The notes beneath the pieces are model-generated. The model ran no database searches and was not told where the DNA came from. It saw only the letters and a program-made list of their open reading frames with translations. 64,000 bases of DNA from an uncultured Eubacteriales bacterium. Lineage in GTDB: Bacteria; Bacillota; Clostridia; Oscillospirales; CAG-382. Of the stretch, positions 43,872 through 54,156 are shown in pieces (position 1 is the first letter of the stretch; every line of letters begins with the position of its first letter). Made by a program: the position numbers and the translations under genes. The stretch lies in contig URVJ01000014.1 of the NCBI GenBank assembly GCA_900551295.1, positions 5,784 to 69,783 on the forward strand, given 5' to 3'.

Positions 43872-44666
43872 ATGGACATAAGCAAGCAGCCTCCGGTCAT
43901 AATCAGCGGAATAAACCTTGCAATTTACTGCGACTGTCTTCCGGGCGACATATGGTCGGGATACAAAGAGGGCAGAAATGTCTGCGGACTTGTATTCTCG
44001 GTACGCGGAAAAACCAACTTCTGCTTTGCGGACGGTTCTTCACGAGTTATTGATCCCGGCGAGATCGCGCTGTTTTCCGAAAAAGCGGCGTACACGTGCG
44101 AAAATCCTTACGATGAAACCAACACGCACTACACGGTAAATTTCACGACTTTGCCGGGGTACGGTCTTACCCAGCCGGTAATATATGCAAAGCCCTCGTC
44201 TTTTGAACTATTTGACAGCTACTGCCGCAAGATTGTAAAGAACTATCACTCCGGACGTCCGCACTCCGAAATGCACAGCATATCGGCTTTATATGAGGCT
44301 ATTGCGGAAATTCTCGAAAACGACGTGATCGAAACCGTCGGAAAAACCGCGTATCTTGCCGTAGAACCTGCACGCGCGTACATTGACGAGCATTTTGACC
44401 GCGAAATTTCCTCTTACGAGTTAAGCAAGCTATGCATGATGAGCCACACGTCTTTCAGGCAGACTTTCAAGAAAATCTACGGCATTTCCCCCATTGCTTA
44501 TCTCATTGACGTGAGAATCAAACGTGCGAAAGAGCTTCTCATCACAAAGCAGAGTCTTTCCGTATCGGAAGTTGCAGCCGCCTGCGGTTTTAACGACGTT
44601 GAGCACTTTTGCAGGACTTTCCGCCAAAAAACAGGGTTCACTGCGTCGAGTTTCAAAAAGAGCTGA
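43872..44666 (+). CDS. AraC-family transcriptional regulator
   Basis: 264 residues from the ATG at 43872 (GGAG 8 bases upstream; an earlier GTG overlaps that site). The N-terminal 150 residues form a cupin-like sensor (NFCFADGSSRVIDPGEIALF). The C-terminal AraC DNA-binding domain has both HTH motifs: EISSYELSKLCMMSHTSFRQ with FKKIYGISPIAYL, then SVSEVAAACGFNDVEHFCRT with FRQKTGFTASSFKKS. It is divergent from the GH99-like gene. The two paired 21-base direct repeats (43781-43815 and 42517-42551), each next to a -35 box, suit an AraC activator. It probably responds to a sugar released by these enzymes. Confidence 0.93.
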   Translation: MDISKQPPVIISGINLAIYCDCLPGDIWSGYKEGRNVCGLVFSVRGKTNFCFADGSSRVIDPGEIALFSEKAAYTCENPYDETNTHYTVNFTTLPGYGLTQPVIYAKPSSFELFDSYCRKIVKNYHSGRPHSEMHSISALYEAIAEILENDVIETVGKTAYLAVEPARAYIDEHFDREISSYELSKLCMMSHTSFRQTFKKIYGISPIAYLIDVRIKRAKELLITKQSLSVSEVAAACGFNDVEHFCRTFRQKTGFTASSFKKS

Positions 44667-44701
44667 CACCGAGTGGAGACACTTGCGCTTGGCTGACTGT
44701 T

Positions 44702-44788
44702 GCTTATTTTGGGCTGAAACGGGTTATTTTCTTCAAAGTGCGACTTTAAATATACGCTTTTCTACGGAGAAAAGCAGTCGAAAAGCCG
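44702..44788 (+). repeat. Dispersed intergenic repeat, copy A
   Basis: 44702-44747 matches 47724-47769 over 46 bases with four differences (core GGCTGAAACGGGTTAT and TTCTTCAAAGTGC). Both copies are followed by GTCGAAAAGCCG (here 44777-44788, after a 29-base gap). Confidence 0.8.
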
Positions 44789-45238
44789 TTCAAGGGACTA
44801 CTCGCCCCTTGACAATCCACCGACGGGAGGATTTAAAATATTTTTCTCTACCACAGCCTTTTTCAAAGTGACCGCCTCGCTACTACGGTACGTCCATGTA
44901 ACTTACGGCAAAATTGCCGCGCGACAGGCGTGCGGATGGGGTTGTTTTCTAAGTAAAATTTGTTTATCTCAGCTTTAACTCTTATGCCATGTCACGTTGC
45001 GGTCTGCGTAAACTTTATTTTGAGTGCAAAAGTGCAATTTTTACGCGTTATTACGCAGTCAACGGGACTTATTTTTCTGCTCAGCTTGCCTATCGGCAAG
45101 AAACTTGGTTCAAATGTTACTCTTTGTATAGCAAAAAAACTCTATGCAAAGTTAAATTCAATGCACAGAGTTATCTTTTTTTATTACCCTTTATTTCTTA
45201 ATTACCATAGCTTGCTTCGGCACCCTATTTACATCTGA

Positions 45239-45266
45239 GTCAGCCGCCTGCCTTTTGGTGGCTGAC
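45239..45266. repeat. 10-base hairpin
   Basis: GTCAGCCGCC (45239-45248) pairs with GGTGGCTGAC (45257-45266) with one G-T pair and an 8-base loop. Not followed by a T run; role unclear. Confidence 0.5.
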
Positions 45267-45334
45267 GGTACAAGCTGGCGACAGAGAGTATCCCATAGCT
45301 TTTTTCTAAATTAAGGGCTGCCGTTTTCTTTGCA

Positions 45335-45387
45335 GCTTTCTTTTTAAAAAGAAAGCGCGTACCCCTTCGTACCCCTTCGTACTCCTG
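45335..45387. repeat. 22-base palindrome and tandem 10-mers
   Basis: A perfect 22-base palindrome centred on TTTTTAAAAA (45335-45356) is followed by three copies of a 10-base unit CGTACCCCTT (45358-45387, the last one degenerate). They lie just downstream of the lipoprotein stop and may end its transcript or be part of a mobile repeat. Confidence 0.6.
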
Positions 45388-45393
45388 CGTTCT

Positions 45394-45936
45394 CTATTCT
45401 ATAACGTACCAAGAGCCGTCGATTTCCGCAAGCATATGATCGCTCTGAGAGTTGTCGGGTTTAAAAACGCGAAGTACGGCGCAATTTGTGAGCTGCTGTT
45501 CGGTGAGTTCGGTGTCGCCGCCGGTCATGCCGTAGTGCATATAATTTACGTAATAGAGAGGAGAAACGGTAGCCGGCAGATCATCGGAACCGTATTCAAA
45601 GACTGCATAATCTGATATGGTTTTCATTTCGTCGGCAAGCAGCGAGTCGAAATCTTCTTTGGAAAGCTTGTCCTTAACGCGTTCGTAGGTGTCGGACAGC
45701 ATATCGTCATAATAAAGACCGTACATTTTTTCAACGTCTCCGTCTTTGCAAACGTTCATAAATTCCTCGGCAAGTTCGTCGGCGGTAGAATATTTTGTCT
45801 CACGGTTTTCTTCTGTCTGTTCGATTTCGCCGTTTGCATTTTCACTGTCCTTGGCATTTGCGTCTTTTCCGGAACAAGATGTAAGGCAGAACAGCAGCAT
45901 AAGCGCCGCAAATATTACTGTAAGCTTGTTTTTCAT
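45394..45936 (-). CDS. Small lipoprotein, unknown function
   Basis: 180 residues. Lipoprotein signal (KNKLTVIFAALMLLFC) with lipobox LTSC, cysteine at residue 21. Then comes an acidic linker rich in D, E and N (about 22-48). The remaining 130 residues form an alpha+beta domain starting TADELAEEFMNVCKDGDVEK and ending MLAEIDGSWYVIE. Length and layout suggest an NTF2-like (DUF4878-type) extracellular domain; this is inference. AAAGGG lies upstream of the ATG. It is a single gene, divergent from gdhA, in a low-density region. Confidence 0.8.
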   Translation of the reverse strand: MKNKLTVIFAALMLLFCLTSCSGKDANAKDSENANGEIEQTEENRETKYSTADELAEEFMNVCKDGDVEKMYGLYYDDMLSDTYERVKDKLSKEDFDSLLADEMKTISDYAVFEYGSDDLPATVSPLYYVNYMHYGMTGGDTELTEQQLTNCAVLRVFKPDNSQSDHMLAEIDGSWYVIE

Positions 45937-47635
<1,699 letters not shown>

Positions 47636-47662
47636 GTACGCATAAATATATTTACATTCTTT

Positions 47663-47694
47663 GCTTCCGGACTAATCTCCGGGAGCATTTTTAT
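47663..47694 (+). terminator. Terminator after gdhA
   Basis: GCTTCCGGA (47663-47671) pairs with TCCGGGAGC (47678-47686) with one G-T pair and a 6-base loop, followed by ATTTTTATT. Confidence 0.85.
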
Positions 47695-47723
47695 TGGGGG
47701 AGTTTTGCGGTTGGGTGATTTCA

Positions 47724-47787
47724 GCTTATCTTTGGCTGAAACGGGTTATATTCTTCAAAGTGCAACTTTTTCACCGTCGAAAAGCCG
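47724..47787 (+). repeat. Dispersed intergenic repeat, copy B
   Basis: 47724-47769 matches copy A at 44702-44747 (46 bases, four differences). GTCGAAAAGCCG follows at 47776-47787, only 6 bases away, versus 29 in copy A. Confidence 0.8.
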
Positions 47788-47860
47788 GAGAATAGGGTTG
47801 CAAGTGGCAGTGAGTAATCTTTTTTCACCCCAAATAAGTAACACTCAGCTAAACGAAAAG

Positions 47861-47888
47861 AAAAAATCCCGTGCTTTTCTGCACGGGA
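47861..47888 (-). terminator. Terminator after rpsR
   Basis: Minus strand: perfect 8-base stem TCCCGTGC (47888-47881 with 47874-47867), 6-base loop, then six T (47866-47861). Confidence 0.92.
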
Positions 47889-47914
47889 AAAATAATATTT
47901 AGCGTAAAGAAAAA

Positions 47915-48157
47915 TCAGTCGCTGATGTAGGGGAGAAGCGCAATGTGTCTTGCTCTCTTTATAGCGATTGTAAGCTCTCTCTGATGCTTTGCGCAAGTTC
48001 CGGTAATTCTTCTGGGAAGAATCTTTGCACGCTCGGAAATGTACTTGCGAAGCTTGAGAGTGTCCTTGTAATCAATGAATTCAGTCTTGTCTGCGCAGAA
48101 ATTGCAAACTTTCTTCTTTCTCTTTGCGCGGAAAGGCTTCTGTACTTCCTTATCCAT
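47915..48157 (-). CDS. rpsR: Small ribosomal subunit protein S18
   Basis: 80 residues, normal length. Signatures are the basic N-terminus [18 protein letters not shown], the centre [20 protein letters not shown], and [20 protein letters not shown]. The CNFC pair could bind zinc, as in the zinc form of S18. It is the last gene of rpsF-ssb-rpsR, with AGGAGGT before the ATG and a strong terminator after it. Confidence 0.98.
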   Translation of the reverse strand: MDKEVQKPFRAKRKKKVCNFCADKTEFIDYKDTLKLRKYISERAKILPRRITGTCAKHQRELTIAIKRARHIALLPYISD

Positions 48158-48203
48158 GGTATTTACCTCCTGTTAAAAATGTGAGTGCGCTTTCGGCTTG
48201 TAA

Positions 48204-48674
48204 TCAGAACGGAAGATCGTCCTCTGTCGAAAGCTCTTCAAAATTTGCGGCAGCCGGCTTTGCCGTACTGTCGTTCTGAGCCGAGGGAGCAACCGACGCG
48301 GAATCTGCCGCACCGTAATATGTTCCCGAACCGCCCTGTGCGTTGCCTCCGTTGCCTCTGCCGGCAAATGTAACTTCGTCTGCAACGATCTCGGTGCTTA
48401 TGCGCTTCTGACCGTTTTGGTCGACCCAAGATCTGTTCTGGAGTGCGCCGCATACGAGTATTGACGAACCTTTTGTAAAGTATTTCGTTACGAACTCGGC
48501 TTGCTGTCTCCAGCATACAACATTGAAGAAGTCCGCCGTGACCTCGTCGCCCTGCTTTGCAAAACGGCGCTGTACCGCAACAGAAAAAGTAGTAACCGCA
48601 AGACCCGAAGCCGTTGTTTTAAGTTCGGGGTCTGCTGTCAGGTTGCCCATGATTATTACTTTGTTGAATGCCAT
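48204..48674 (-). CDS. ssb: Single-stranded DNA-binding protein
   Basis: 156 residues from the ATG at 48674, with GAGGTG 7 bases upstream; the longer in-frame start is rejected. The OB fold begins AFNKVIIMGNLTADPELKTT and continues ADFFNVVCWRQQAEFVTKYF and ILVCGALQNRSW. A flexible linker rich in G, A, S and N follows, and the acidic tip DDLPF binds partner proteins of replication and repair. It lies between rpsF and rpsR, the usual Firmicutes order. Confidence 0.98.
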   Translation of the reverse strand: MAFNKVIIMGNLTADPELKTTASGLAVTTFSVAVQRRFAKQGDEVTADFFNVVCWRQQAEFVTKYFTKGSSILVCGALQNRSWVDQNGQKRISTEIVADEVTFAGRGNGGNAQGGSGTYYGAADSASVAPSAQNDSTAKPAAANFEELSTEDDLPF

Positions 48675-48725
48675 AGCGTCACACCTCAAAAAAGATTTTT
48701 TACACTGACCGGTTAAAAATGACAA

Positions 48726-49025
48726 TTACTTGTCAAGCTTTACGATGATAGAACGGAGAATGTCGTCCGAAATGTTGAACACACGGTCGAGCTCAGCCGG
48801 AAGCTCAGCTCCGGAAGTGAAGTTTACTACATAGTAGTAGCCTTCGGTAAGGTCTTCGATCGGGTAAGCAAGCTTTTTCTTGCCCCAGTCGCTGACATTG
48901 TCAATTACGCCGTTGTTGGTTGTTATAAGACCTGTGAACTTGTCGCATACAGCTTTTGCTGCTTCTTCGGTAAGCTCGGGCTTAACAATGAACACGGTTT
49001 CGTACTTTGACGTAAGCTGTTCCAT
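48726..49025 (-). CDS. rpsF: Small ribosomal subunit protein S6
   Basis: 99 residues from the ATG at 49025, which has AAGGAGGT 8 bases upstream. The reading frame extends 38 codons further, but that part spans the promoter. Signatures are KYETVFIVKPELTEEAAKAV, VIDNVSDWGKKKLAYPIEDL, and GYYYVVNFTSGAELPAELDR. First gene of the operon, behind a consensus promoter and a leader with a hairpin that could take part in S6:S18 autoregulation. Confidence 0.97.
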   Translation of the reverse strand: MEQLTSKYETVFIVKPELTEEAAKAVCDKFTGLITTNNGVIDNVSDWGKKKLAYPIEDLTEGYYYVVNFTSGAELPAELDRVFNISDDILRSIIVKLDK

Positions 49026-49053
49026 TTTTTTGTACCTCCTTATGGACTTCATG

Positions 49054-49073
49054 GCCCTGCGTTTTCGCAGAGC
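49054..49073 (-). promoter_or_regulatory. Hairpin in rpsF leader
   Basis: 8-base stem (one G-T pair) with a 4-base AAAA loop in the RNA, 29 bases before the rpsF ATG. It could belong to an S6:S18 leader, but the known CCG-containing bulge was not identified. Confidence 0.4.
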
Positions 49074-49107
49074 AAGGAGAAAGGGAATACCTTTCCACAA
49101 ATCAAGA

Positions 49108-49136
49108 TTATACAATATCGCTTTGCTTTTGTCAAG
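49108..49136 (-). promoter_or_regulatory. Promoter of rpsF-ssb-rpsR
   Basis: Minus strand: TTGACA (49136-49131), 17-base spacer, TATAAT (49113-49108), full consensus. Confidence 0.9.
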
Positions 49137-49221
49137 CACTTTATAAAAAATTCACTTTTCTTTTTACATTGCGAACTAAAATCCGCACCTCTTTCGCACC
49201 GCCGTTTGTGCCGTTTTTTAC

Positions 49222-49250
49222 TTGACAAAAGCGCGCGTGTGTTATATAAT
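49222..49250 (+). promoter_or_regulatory. Promoter of the yicC-rsgA operon
   Basis: TTGACA (49222-49227), 17-base spacer, TATAAT (49245-49250), full consensus; about 80 bases before yicC. Confidence 0.9.
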
Positions 49251-49332
49251 ATACTAAATAATTGTAAATAAACTGGTATTTGTCGGAAAATGCCCTGTTT
49301 TTCGGAAATTCCGGCGGTAATTCTGACTGGAG

Positions 49333-50229
49333 ATGATTGAAATTCTCAGCATGACAGGCTGCGGATACGCACGTATGCAGTGCGGAAACAGCATAGTTAC
49401 AATAGAGATCAAAAGCGTAAATTCAAGGTACCTCGATGCCAACTGCCGTATGCCGAGAGCATATTCGAGAACCGAGGACCGCATAAAAGCGGCGCTCGGA
49501 AAGGTTGCGTCGCGCGGCAAGGTGGATATATTCGTATCTTCCGAACCTCTGCCGGGCAATCAGAACGCGGCTGCGGTGCTTGACGAGGGTTATCTTGCGT
49601 CGTACCTTGAGTGTCTTAAAAGACTTCGCGACGAGTACGGGCTCAAAGACGATATATCCGTCATGACGGTTGCGCAGAACAGAGATGTGTTTATGCCGGC
49701 GGCAAACGCGGAGCTTACGCCCGATGAACTTTGGGAACAGATAGAGCCGTGCGTAAACGAGGCACTCGGCGGATTTTATGAAATGAAGAAAACCGAGGGC
49801 GCAAGACTCAGCGGCGATATACTTTCAAAGCTTGACGTCATAGACGCAATAGTTTCAAAAATAGAGGCTGCGGCGCCCGCTGTCGTCGAAGAATATTCAA
49901 AGAGACTTACAGAGCGCATAGAGGAAATGTGTAAATCTCCCGATTACGATAAAACGCGTATAATCGAGGAGGTCGCGGTTTTCGCCGACAGGGTTGCCAT
50001 CGACGAAGAGCTTGTAAGACTTCACAGCCATATGTCGCAGTTCAGACAGATGGTAAAGAACAGCGGCGAAGAACCCTGCGGAAGAAAGCTCGATTTTCTG
50101 CTTCAGGAAATAAACCGCGAGATCAATACGACGGGTTCAAAGTGTACCGACGCCGAAATCGCAAAGCTTGTGGTCGACGCAAAGAGCGAAGCCGAAAAGA
50201 TACGCGAACAGGTACAGAATATCGAATAA
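49333..50229 (+). CDS. yicC: YicC-family endoribonuclease
   Basis: 298 residues. YicC/YloC proteins are RNA endonucleases. Signatures are SMTGCGYARMQCGNSIVTIE and IKSVNSRYLDANCRMP near the N-terminus and RLHSHMSQFRQMVKNSGEEP with GRKLDFLLQEINREINTTGS at the C-terminal end. The start is uncertain: the only good ribosome site (GGAG at 49329) directly touches the ATG at 49333. ATT at 49342 has better spacing and gives a protein closer to the family norm (M-x-S-M-T-G). It heads the long plus-strand operon, as in many Firmicutes. Confidence 0.95.
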   Translation: MIEILSMTGCGYARMQCGNSIVTIEIKSVNSRYLDANCRMPRAYSRTEDRIKAALGKVASRGKVDIFVSSEPLPGNQNAAAVLDEGYLASYLECLKRLRDEYGLKDDISVMTVAQNRDVFMPAANAELTPDELWEQIEPCVNEALGGFYEMKKTEGARLSGDILSKLDVIDAIVSKIEAAAPAVVEEYSKRLTERIEEMCKSPDYDKTRIIEEVAVFADRVAIDEELVRLHSHMSQFRQMVKNSGEEPCGRKLDFLLQEINREINTTGSKCTDAEIAKLVVDAKSEAEKIREQVQNIE

Positions 50230-50270
50230 AGCCGCAGAATAATGCATGAACGGCTTAAAGAGGCATTTTT

Positions 50271-50537
50271 ATGAAATTGGTAAACATCGGATACGGAAAT
50301 ATGATAAATTCGTCGAGAATAGTGGCGGTTGTAAGCCCCGACGCAGCTCCCATAAAGAGACTTGTTCAGGATACGAGAGCCGTGGGAAAGCTCATAGACG
50401 CAAGCAGCGGAAAAAAGACACGAAGCGTGCTTGTTGCCGACAGCGGACACCTTGTGCTTTCGGCACTTACGGCTGAGACTGTACTCGGAAGAATAAACGG
50501 CGCGGATACGCAGGAGGAACAGGACGAAGATGAGTGA
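50271..50537 (+). CDS. remA: RemA-family regulator
   Basis: 88 residues. RemA (DUF370) is a small DNA-binding protein that controls matrix genes and osmoprotection in Bacillus. Signatures are LVNIGYGNMINSSRIVAVVS, APIKRLVQDTRAVGKLIDAS and KTRSVLVADSGHLVLSAL. The end is acidic (EEQEDE-like tail). It lies between yicC and gmk in the normal order and overlaps the gmk start by 8 bases, so the two are coupled. Confidence 0.95.
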   Translation: MKLVNIGYGNMINSSRIVAVVSPDAAPIKRLVQDTRAVGKLIDASSGKKTRSVLVADSGHLVLSALTAETVLGRINGADTQEEQDEDE

Positions 50538-51147
50538 TATTAAGAAAAAAGGAAGACTTGTCGTAGTGTCCGGACCCTCGGGAGTTGGTAAAGGAACGGT
50601 GCTTGAAAAGGTGCTTGAAAACCCCGATTTTGTCTACTCGGTGTCCGCAACGACAAGAAAACCCCGCGAAGGCGAAAAACACGGAGTGAATTATTTCTTT
50701 ATCACAAAAGACGAATTTGAAACAATGATAGAGAAAAAAGAGCTTATCGAATACGCAAACTATAACGGAAACTATTATGGAACGCCGAAGCATTTTGTTG
50801 AGGAAAAACTAAACGACGGCAAGAACGTAATACTTGAGATCGAAGTCAAGGGCGCGGTGCAGATAAAGAAGATATATCCCGGAGCGCTGTTTGTGTTCGT
50901 AGCGCCCGAAAGCAGAAAAGTGCTTGAGGAAAGACTGCGCGGCAGAGGAACCGAGAGCGAGGACGTAATTAAAGGACGCCTTGCAATCGCGGAAAACGAG
51001 ATACGTTCCTGCCTTATGTACGATTATATCGCAGTAAACGAGCAAGGGTGCGCAGATAAGTGCGCGTCGGATATTGTCAGCGCCGTTACCGCAGACGGCA
51101 TGAGACCCGAAAATGTTTATGAAAAAGTAAGCGAATTTTTCAAATAA
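50530..51147 (+). CDS. gmk: Guanylate kinase
   Basis: Phosphorylates GMP to GDP with ATP. 205 residues, normal length. P-loop SGPSGVGKGTVLEKVL, the GMP-binding block SVSATTRKPREGEKHGVNYF, and GNYYGTPKHFVEEKLNDGKN are clear. ATG overlaps the end of remA by 8 bases. It is followed by rpoZ after 73 bases, which include a small hairpin. Confidence 0.97.
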   Translation: MSDIKKKGRLVVVSGPSGVGKGTVLEKVLENPDFVYSVSATTRKPREGEKHGVNYFFITKDEFETMIEKKELIEYANYNGNYYGTPKHFVEEKLNDGKNVILEIEVKGAVQIKKIYPGALFVFVAPESRKVLEERLRGRGTESEDVIKGRLAIAENEIRSCLMYDYIAVNEQGCADKCASDIVSAVTADGMRPENVYEKVSEFFK

Positions 51148-51220
51148 ATTAATAAACAACGCTTTTTTTGAGCGTAAAATATATATACATAACAGTTACC
51201 GGTTAAGGAGATTGATTATA

Positions 51221-51535
51221 ATGGTAAAACCGACAGTAGCAGAACTTTCAATGGGAAACAAATATAACCGCTATGTACTTGTAATGATGGCGGCAAAGGG
51301 TGCGAAATACGTAATCGACAGAGAAAATTACGATAAAGAGCATCCGCAGAACGATATGTTCGCATTTACCGAGCCTGAGCTTGTTCATATCGACTATAAC
51401 AACAAGCCCGTAACCAACGCAATAAAGCTTTTCCATGACGGAGATATGTTTATAAAGCTTCCGCCCGAAGCACAGCAGGCTTCCGACGACCATATGGCTC
51501 AGTGCAAGGCAAGCGAGATGCTTGAAGAGGACTGA
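51221..51535 (+). CDS. rpoZ: RNA polymerase omega subunit
   Basis: 104 residues from the ATG at 51221, with AAGGAG 10 bases upstream; a TTG nine bases earlier is too close to that site. Omega assists assembly of the beta' subunit. Signatures are ELSMGNKYNRYVLVMMAAKG, then the C-terminal part with NNKPVTNAIKLFHDGDMFIK. The length is slightly above the usual 65-90 because of an insert (HPQNDMFAFTEPELVHIDYN). coaBC, often next in this operon, is absent; priA follows instead. Confidence 0.9.
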   Translation: MVKPTVAELSMGNKYNRYVLVMMAAKGAKYVIDRENYDKEHPQNDMFAFTEPELVHIDYNNKPVTNAIKLFHDGDMFIKLPPEAQQASDDHMAQCKASEMLEED

Positions 51536-51577
51536 TAAAGAGCGCTTTTCACAGCTTACCGAACGGAGGATCTTTCT

Positions 51578-54115
51578 TTGCTGTACGTTTGTGCGCACAT
51601 ATTGAATATTCCTTATCATATAGATAAACCGTATACCTACCACTTGCCCATGCAGCTTGAAAGCAGGGTAAAAGTCGGCAGTGTTGTCGTTGTGCCGTTC
51701 GGCGGCGCAAACAGGCTGAAAAATGCGGTTGTGGTGAGCATTTCCGATAATACCGACTGTAAAAACACAAAGCCGGTTGCCGGAGTGCCGGGAAAATATA
51801 TGTACGTGTCCGAAGAAATGTTGGGACTCTGCACATTCATGAAAGAAAACCTTTTCTGTTCGTTCGGAGACGCGGTAAGATGCGTTCTTCCGTCGGGACT
51901 GGGAGTAAAGGCTGTAAATGTGTATTCTCCGGTTTGCGATGACGGCGGAAAATATGATGAAAAGGCATATTCGGGGCTTAACGACGCGGCAAAGGATCTT
52001 TTCGGTTTTTTGAAAAGAAACGGAGAGGTGTCGGAGACCGAAATAAAGAAAAAATACGGCAGAGGAGCGTCGGCTTGTATCGTCGCACTCGAAAAACTCG
52101 GACTTTGCGCGTCAAACGACGGTTTTGAGTGCCGTATCAACGAAAAGAATGAAAAATATGCGGCTCTTTCGGAAGATGATGAAACCGTCGAGGGCGTATC
52201 CTGCGGAAAGATAAAGCTTACGCCTAAGCAGTTCAGCGTTTTTGAAACGCTCATGAGATATGAGTCGCCCTGTCCCGTAACCGAACTGTCAGAAGCGTCG
52301 GGTGCGGGTATTTCTGTTATAACAGAACTTTCAAAAAGGAACATAATAAGGCTGTTCGACGTCGAAAAGGACAGGAGCGAGGCTCTTTTAAAGCCGTCAA
52401 AAGACGCGCGCTACGGCGAGTTTTCGCTGTCCGAAAAGCAGAATGCGGCATATGAAACGCTGCTTTCCCTTTATGAAACAAAGACGGCAAAAGCCGCGCT
52501 TATGTACGGCGTTACGGGTTCGGGAAAGACAAACGTAATGTTAAAGCTTATCGACCGCGTGCTGGAGGACGGAAAGAGCGTTATAGTGCTTGTGCCGGAA
52601 ATATCTCTTACGGGTCAGACCGTCGGACGTTTCTCGGCAAGATACGGCGAAAAGGTTGCGCTTATACATTCCGGACTTTCCGCCGGAGAGCGCATGGACG
52701 CATGGAAAAAGATCATCGAGGACAAAGCAAAGGTCGTTATCGGAACGCGCTCTGCGGTGTTCGCGCCGGTGAAAAATCTCGGGCTTGTGGTGCTTGACGA
52801 AGAACAGGAAAGCTCGTTCAAATCCGAACGCTCTCCGAAGTACCACGCAAGGGATATTGCAAGATTCAGGTGCGCGTATAATGACTGTCTCATGCTGCTT
52901 GCGTCGGCAACGCCGTGTATCGAGAGCTTTTATAAGGCAAAAAGCGGGAAGTATACGCTTGTAACGCTTGACGAAAGATATAACGGCACGGAACTTCCCG
53001 AAGTCATGTTCCACGATATGAGAACGGAGCCGTATTTTGAAGTAAATGACGAAACGCAGGACGACGAAGAAAACGGCGGCATGAAGGGCGCCGTACCGTC
53101 AACACTCGGTTCTACGCTTAAAGCCGAGCTTGAGAAAAATCTGAAAAACGGCGAACAGTCGATACTTTTCATAAACAGACGCGGTTTCCGCGCCTTCGCA
53201 CAGTGCCACAGCTGCGGTCATACCTTTGAATGTCCCAACTGTTCGGTAGCTCTCACACACCACAGAAACCCTGCAAACAAAAGAGATTTTCTCGTCTGCC
53301 ACTATTGCGGATATACCTCGCAGCTGCCCGATAAATGCCCGGTCTGCGGCAAGGATAAAAGCATCGTGTACATGGGCGCCGGGACGCAGCTTCTCGAAGC
53401 ACAGTTGAAAAAGACTTTTCCCGGAATAAGGGTGAGCCGTATGGACGCCGATACGACGGTCGCAAAGTTTTCGCATGAGAAGATTTTGGACGAATTCAGA
53501 AACGGCGGCAGCGATGTTCTGGTCGGCACTCAGATGGTGGCAAAGGGACACGATTTTCCTAACGTTTCGCTTGTCGGAGTAATAAACGCCGATACATCGC
53601 TTTATGCGAACGATTACCGCGCCAACGAAAAGACATTTTCGCTGCTGACCCAGGTTCTCGGACGTGCCGGAAGAAACGGAAAACGCGGCAGAGCCGTGAT
53701 ACAGACCTATTCGCCCGATAATGATGTCCTGAATTTGTCTGGACTTCAGGATTATAACGCCTTTTACGAACGCGAGATAATGTTCAGAAAGGCGGCGCTG
53801 TTTCCTCCGTTCTGCGATATAGTGACGGTAACGATTTCGGGAGAGGTCGAAAACGACGTGATAAACGCCGTAAAGGATTTCGGCGCCGGGCTTGACGAAA
53901 AGGCGAAAAGCGAGTACGCCGACGTAAAGTTTATACTTTTCGGACCGTTCAGAAACGAAGTCTATAAGCTTTCGGGAAAGTACAGAATGAGATTTATCAT
54001 AAAGTGCAAAAACTCAAAGCGTATGCGCTCAATGCTTTCCGAACTGCTTTGCAGATATTCCGCAGGGCTGAAAGGACTTAATATCGGAATTGACATTAAT
54101 CCGCTTAACTTGTAA
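51578..54115 (+). CDS. priA: Primosomal protein N' (PriA helicase)
   Basis: Replication-restart helicase that loads the replisome at stalled forks. 845 residues, TTG start with GGAGGA 8 bases upstream. The N-terminal 3' DNA-binding and winged-helix parts come first. The helicase core has Walker A GVTGSGKTNVML, motif II DEEQ (DEEH in Bacillus and E. coli), and SATPCIES. Zinc-binding cysteines are in CHSCGHTFECPNC, CHYCG and CPVCG. Motif V/VI region: VGTQMVAKGHDFPNVSLVG and LTQVLGRAGRNGKRG. The H-to-Q change in motif II is, as far as I recall, found in related Clostridia. Fourth to fifth place in the yicC operon. Confidence 0.97.
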   Translation: MLYVCAHILNIPYHIDKPYTYHLPMQLESRVKVGSVVVVPFGGANRLKNAVVVSISDNTDCKNTKPVAGVPGKYMYVSEEMLGLCTFMKENLFCSFGDAVRCVLPSGLGVKAVNVYSPVCDDGGKYDEKAYSGLNDAAKDLFGFLKRNGEVSETEIKKKYGRGASACIVALEKLGLCASNDGFECRINEKNEKYAALSEDDETVEGVSCGKIKLTPKQFSVFETLMRYESPCPVTELSEASGAGISVITELSKRNIIRLFDVEKDRSEALLKPSKDARYGEFSLSEKQNAAYETLLSLYETKTAKAALMYGVTGSGKTNVMLKLIDRVLEDGKSVIVLVPEISLTGQTVGRFSARYGEKVALIHSGLSAGERMDAWKKIIEDKAKVVIGTRSAVFAPVKNLGLVVLDEEQESSFKSERSPKYHARDIARFRCAYNDCLMLLASATPCIESFYKAKSGKYTLVTLDERYNGTELPEVMFHDMRTEPYFEVNDETQDDEENGGMKGAVPSTLGSTLKAELEKNLKNGEQSILFINRRGFRAFAQCHSCGHTFECPNCSVALTHHRNPANKRDFLVCHYCGYTSQLPDKCPVCGKDKSIVYMGAGTQLLEAQLKKTFPGIRVSRMDADTTVAKFSHEKILDEFRNGGSDVLVGTQMVAKGHDFPNVSLVGVINADTSLYANDYRANEKTFSLLTQVLGRAGRNGKRGRAVIQTYSPDNDVLNLSGLQDYNAFYEREIMFRKAALFPPFCDIVTVTISGEVENDVINAVKDFGAGLDEKAKSEYADVKFILFGPFRNEVYKLSGKYRMRFIIKCKNSKRMRSMLSELLCRYSAGLKGLNIGIDINPLNL

Positions 54116-54156
54116 ATACAGAAAAAATACAGTTTATCAGAAAGAGATGTATATAA

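Larger units (their letters stand above)
44667..45393 (+). other. 727-base non-coding region with repeats
   Basis: Between the AraC gene and the lipoprotein. It contains a dispersed repeat copy (44702-44788), an inverted repeat CTGCGTAA/TTACGCAG (45004-45011, 45051-45058), a 10-base hairpin (45239-45266), a 22-base perfect palindrome (45335-45356) and a 10-base tandem repeat (45358-45387). Short open frames exist but lack ribosome sites and family resemblance. No tRNA or known structured RNA is seen. Confidence 0.65.
49026..49332. other. Divergent intergenic region rpsF/yicC
   Basis: 307 bases holding two consensus promoters facing away from each other (49108-49136 for rpsF, 49222-49250 for yicC) and the rpsF leader hairpin. 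No other gene seen. Confidence 0.75.

Noticed and set aside
45004..45058. Inverted repeat considered as a tRNA or riboswitch
   Set aside because: No cloverleaf, CCA end or known aptamer core could be built; only one outer 8-base stem is clear.
44524..45238. Several 70-115 codon frames after the AraC gene
   Set aside because: No ribosome sites; the translated strings come from the dispersed repeat, and the same string appears from copy B near 47.7 kb in non-coding DNA.
45358..45387. Short tandem repeat considered as a CRISPR-like array
   Set aside because: Units are 10 bases with no spacers and no cas genes are in the window.
48675..48725. Longer ssb start at 48725
   Set aside because: The added residues are not SSB-like, and a good ribosome site precedes the ATG at 48674.
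49054..49073. rpsF leader hairpin as a confirmed S6:S18 regulatory RNA
   Set aside because: The conserved bulge of the known leader was not found, so it is listed only as a hairpin.
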